Of a stretch of DNA of 35,779 bases, positions 33,204 to 35,779 are shown in pieces; position 1 is the stretch's first letter, and each line of letters starts with the position of its first letter. The notes below the pieces were generated by a model, which was not told the DNA's origin, did no database searches, and was given only the letters and a program-made list of their open reading frames with translations. Source of the DNA: CAYYIS01 sp964470965 (GTDB taxonomy: Bacteria > JAAXHH01 > JABIQT01). The stretch covers positions 1 to 35,779 of the forward strand of contig CAYYIS010000052.1 of the NCBI GenBank assembly GCA_964470965.1. The letters are read 5' to 3'. A program made the position numbers and the translations under genes.

Positions 33204-34661
33204 ATGTCCCGACCCAATATCCTCATATACATGACAGACCAGGAACAGGCGCAGGTTTCGTTCCCCGAACACCCGTGCCGGATGCCCCATACGCAACAGC
33301 TGGCCCGGGAAGGGGTCCTGTTCCGAAACTGTAACACCATCGCGGCTCACTGCTGTCCGTCACGGGCCAGTTTCATGACGGGGTTGTATCCGAGTCGTCA
33401 CGGTGTGTACAACAACGTTAACACGCATACTGCGATCCATCGCGGCCTGAATGACGGGGTCGTGACATTCTCAGAGTTGCTCAAGGAATCCGGTTACAGG
33501 ATGGTGTATTCGGGGAAGTGGCACGTCTCGAACCGGGAGAATCCCAGGGATAGGGGCTGGGAGGAGCGGGCTGTGGGTGGCCCGGGGAATTCGGGGCACG
33601 GCCGCCCGCCGTTGTCGCGCTGGGAAGAGGCGGCCCGGGAACCGGAGGGACACCGGGATCGTGGACAGGTGCTTCGGCCGGGGTGGGGAAATTACCAGGT
33701 GTACGGTACTCAGCGCGGTACCAAGGGTTACCAGAATACCGGCGATTACAAGTTTGTATCTCAGGGCATAGAGGCGCTGGACGATCTGACGTCAGGAAAC
33801 GATCCCTGGTGCCTCTTCATCGGTCCCAACGGCCCGCACGACCCGTTCATCATACCGGAGCCGTATGCCTCCATGTACGATCCCGGAGACATCGAACTAC
33901 CGCCCAGTTACCGGGATCGGATGGAGGACAAGCCGCGCATCTACCAGCGGATGCGGCAGCAGTACTGGGACCAGTTGTCCGAAGTGGAAGTGCGCGAGTC
34001 CATAGCCTTCTACTGGGGCTACTGCACCATGATGGACGACATGTTCGGGGAAATCATGAAGGCGCTCGATGCTACAGGAGAGGCCGACAGTACCGTCGTT
34101 GTCCGGATGTCCGATCACGGAGACTACTGCGGCGCGCACGGTCTGTACTGTAAAGGGGTGCCGCCGTTCCGGGAGGCTTACAACATTCCCCTGGTCATCC
34201 GGTGGCCGGAGGGTATCTCGCGGCCCGGGCGCGAGACGGACGCGCTGGTCAATCTACTCGATTTTGCGCCTACGTTCCTTGAGCTTGGAGGCGTCACGGA
34301 TATACCGAAGCTTATAGCAGGAAAAAGTCTGACACCTTTCTTCGGGGCCTCGGATCCGGAGGACTGGCGGGATGCGCACTATACTCAGTTCAATGGCGTG
34401 GAGCTCTACTACACCCAGCGTGTGGTACAGACCCATACGTATAAATACGTCTACAACGGCTTCGATTTCGACGAAATGTACGACCTGGTCCGAGATCCCC
34501 ACGAAATGACCAATGTGTCGGAACGGCCGGAATACCAGGGCTTAAAGAAAGACCTGGTGAAACGCATGTGGCAGACCGCTCTGGCGGAGGAGGATATTAT
34601 CACCAATCCCTACGCCACCGTGGCCATGGCCCCGTGGGGCCCGGGCATCGCCATGGAATAG
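33204..34661 (+). CDS. Sulfatase (formylglycine-dependent, Cys type)
   Basis: This 485-residue sulfatase is only distantly similar to the one at 5275-6675. The signature reads CCPSRAS, with C50 in the C-x-P-S-R position converted to formylglycine. Metal and substrate ligands are D12 (MTDQ), K105 and H107 (GKWH), the His of GPHDPF (about 212), and D304-H305 (SDHGDYCGAHG) followed by K317. The first metal-site pair is Asp-Gln rather than Asp-Asp, as in many bacterial homologues. There is no signal peptide. The gene starts 15 bases after the aminotransferase and is followed 40 bases later by the DUF6807 protein. The substrate is unknown; the whole cassette would desulfate and dismantle one compound. 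Confidence 0.95.
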   Translation: MSRPNILIYMTDQEQAQVSFPEHPCRMPHTQQLAREGVLFRNCNTIAAHCCPSRASFMTGLYPSRHGVYNNVNTHTAIHRGLNDGVVTFSELLKESGYRMVYSGKWHVSNRENPRDRGWEERAVGGPGNSGHGRPPLSRWEEAAREPEGHRDRGQVLRPGWGNYQVYGTQRGTKGYQNTGDYKFVSQGIEALDDLTSGNDPWCLFIGPNGPHDPFIIPEPYASMYDPGDIELPPSYRDRMEDKPRIYQRMRQQYWDQLSEVEVRESIAFYWGYCTMMDDMFGEIMKALDATGEADSTVVVRMSDHGDYCGAHGLYCKGVPPFREAYNIPLVIRWPEGISRPGRETDALVNLLDFAPTFLELGGVTDIPKLIAGKSLTPFFGASDPEDWRDAHYTQFNGVELYYTQRVVQTHTYKYVYNGFDFDEMYDLVRDPHEMTNVSERPEYQGLKKDLVKRMWQTALAEEDIITNPYATVAMAPWGPGIAME

Positions 34662-34701
34662 CTCGCAGACAGCAATCTTTCACGACAGAACAGGAATAGC
34701 C

Positions 34702-35779
34702 ATGAACCTTACATTCACCGTTCCCAGATCCCGTCCGGCACACCTGGCGGCGTTTGCGTTGCCGCAGGCTTGTGAATCACCGTATCTGGAGCTGACCTCG
34801 CAGGCGGGTGTCCGATTCATCGCCGAACGCGATCCCGACCTGCCGATCTACCATGTCCGTCTTCCCGCCCTGGTGGCGGGAAGGGAATTGACCTGTGCCG
34901 TGAGGGAACTGTCCGATGCGCGGCCCGCCGACGGGATAGGGTTTGAGCAAAAAGACGGGCGCGTCGATGTGGTCCTTTCCGACAGGCCGTTCATGACGTT
35001 TCATCACGGTGATGCCTATCCCAAACCGGTCATCAACCCGATCCTGACCCCAGGCGGTATCAATATGCTCAGGGAGCCCATGGAGGGATATGCCGACGGC
35101 GAGCATCCCTGGCAGAGGGGACTGACGCTGATGCAGGGAGCGATCAACGGGGTGGACTGCTGGAACGAGCAAAGGGGTCCCGGCTTCGGGCGTACGGTTC
35201 AGGATGAGATGGCGGTCCGCCACCAGGCCCTTTCCCTGATGATCCTGACGGGTAACACCTGGTACGAGGGCGATCGCCCCCTGATGACGGACCGCCGCTG
35301 GTATCGCCTCTTCGAATCCCAACGGGATGCCGTTGTGCTCGATGTTTCCCTCACACTGACAGCAACCCACGGACCAGTCACTATCGGTGCCACGAAAGAA
35401 GGCGGATTCCTGTGTATCCGGGTGAATCCGACCATGGACGCCAGCGGCGGCGGCCACATGCAGAATGCCTACGGTGCCAACGATGAAACCGGATGCTGGT
35501 CCAATCCCTCACACTGGATGGATTATTACGGTCCGGTCGGCGACGAGGTAGCGGGCTTTGCTGTATTTGATCATCCGGGTAACTTCCGGTATCCCACCAC
35601 CTGGCACGTCCGGGGATACGGCCTGTTCGCGCCCAACTGCTGGATGTTCAGGGAGGACCACTGCCTGACCGCCGGCGCCGAGATGACGTTCCGCTGGCGC
35701 ATCGTGATACACCAGGGGGACACCGCCCAGGCAGACATCGGGAACCGGTTTCTGGATTACGTCGATGGTCCGAGGGTTG
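34702..35779 (+). CDS. DUF6807 (PmoA-like) family protein, 3' end cut by the window
   Basis: The frame is open for 359 codons from the ATG at 34702 to the right edge with no stop, so the C-terminus is missing. An AGGA precedes the ATG. The sequence has the family core: an approach segment near 113-125 (NPILTPGG), GEHPWQRGLTLMQG (about 133-146), similar to the DHPHHRG motif of DUF6807 proteins (often mislabelled 'methane oxygenase PmoA'), then GVDCWNE. Later segments include TWYEGDRP, RWYRLFESQRDAVVLDVSL and GFAVFDHPGN-RYPTTWHVRGYGLFAPN. The last block also matches the family's C-terminal DHP-NP-P-WHVR-YGL pattern. It has no transmembrane segments and is not a methane monooxygenase. A jelly-roll fold acting on carbohydrate-like ligands is plausible. 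Confidence 0.82.
   Translation, partial: MNLTFTVPRSRPAHLAAFALPQACESPYLELTSQAGVRFIAERDPDLPIYHVRLPALVAGRELTCAVRELSDARPADGIGFEQKDGRVDVVLSDRPFMTFHHGDAYPKPVINPILTPGGINMLREPMEGYADGEHPWQRGLTLMQGAINGVDCWNEQRGPGFGRTVQDEMAVRHQALSLMILTGNTWYEGDRPLMTDRRWYRLFESQRDAVVLDVSLTLTATHGPVTIGATKEGGFLCIRVNPTMDASGGGHMQNAYGANDETGCWSNPSHWMDYYGPVGDEVAGFAVFDHPGNFRYPTTWHVRGYGLFAPNCWMFREDHCLTAGAEMTFRWRIVIHQGDTAQADIGNRFLDYVDGPRV

Noticed and set aside
34702..35779. Methane/ammonia monooxygenase (PmoA) at the right edge
   Set aside because: The protein has no transmembrane helices and lacks the copper monooxygenase sequence; 'PmoA' is a known mislabel of the DUF6807 family.

Overview
The window comes from a Gram-negative type bacterium. 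It encodes an LpxL-like lipid A acyltransferase, a heptosyltransferase-family GT9 enzyme and a lipoprotein. Heme is made by the C5 (glutamyl-tRNA) route. Two Cys-type sulfatases, a phytanoyl-CoA dioxygenase-like enzyme, a ceramidase-like hydrolase, a DUF6807 (PmoA-like) protein and a DUF6785-like membrane protein together resemble uncultured, often marine or sponge-associated lineages such as Latescibacterota, Poribacteria or Planctomycetota relatives. That placement is inferred from gene content only. The sequence is moderately GC-rich and densely coded. I see no rRNA, tRNA, CRISPR array, insertion sequence or phage gene.

Layout. 1-4658: unlinked genes, namely a fold-type I aminotransferase, a CPA1 Na+/H+ antiporter, a Gfo/Idh/MocA oxidoreductase diverging from it, and a DUF457/YdjM-type membrane protein. 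5066-9609: a small basic protein translationally coupled to a sulfatase, then a large polytopic membrane protein and an endonuclease/exonuclease/phosphatase-fold enzyme. 9875-17276, minus strand: a heme locus read in the order CcsA/HemX-like, hemA, hemC, hemD, then (probably from its own promoter) ferredoxin, geranylgeranyl-reductase-like flavoprotein, a multi-zinc-finger protein and hemL. 17504-19909: lon, divergent from the heme locus.

20104-28543, plus strand: a colinear run of iscS/nifS, an IscU-like gene, mnmA, a peptidase MA-like membrane protein, an LpxL-like acyltransferase, a lipoprotein, an M19 dipeptidase, a GT9 glycosyltransferase and a PfkB kinase. The first three form a sulfur-transfer set for tRNA 2-thiolation and Fe-S assembly. 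Several of the others serve the envelope. 28685 to the right edge: a tight cassette of PhyH-like dioxygenase, TIM-barrel isomerase, ceramidase-like hydrolase, class III aminotransferase, sulfatase and DUF6807 protein (cut by the window edge). It looks like a catabolic cassette for a sulfated, possibly amino-containing organic compound; the substrate is unknown.

Most notable observations: (1) hemC has no ATG, GTG, TTG or CTG able to include its conserved N-terminal motif, but an ATC codon sits nine bases after a perfect GGAGG; (2) the IscU-like scaffold has Ser and Asn where the first ligand Cys and the conserved Asp belong; (3) the six-gene cassette at the right end; (4) the ferredoxin/geranylgeranyl-reductase pair and a zinc-ribbon/B-box protein embedded in the heme locus; (5) a palindrome overlapping the -35 of the heme promoter.
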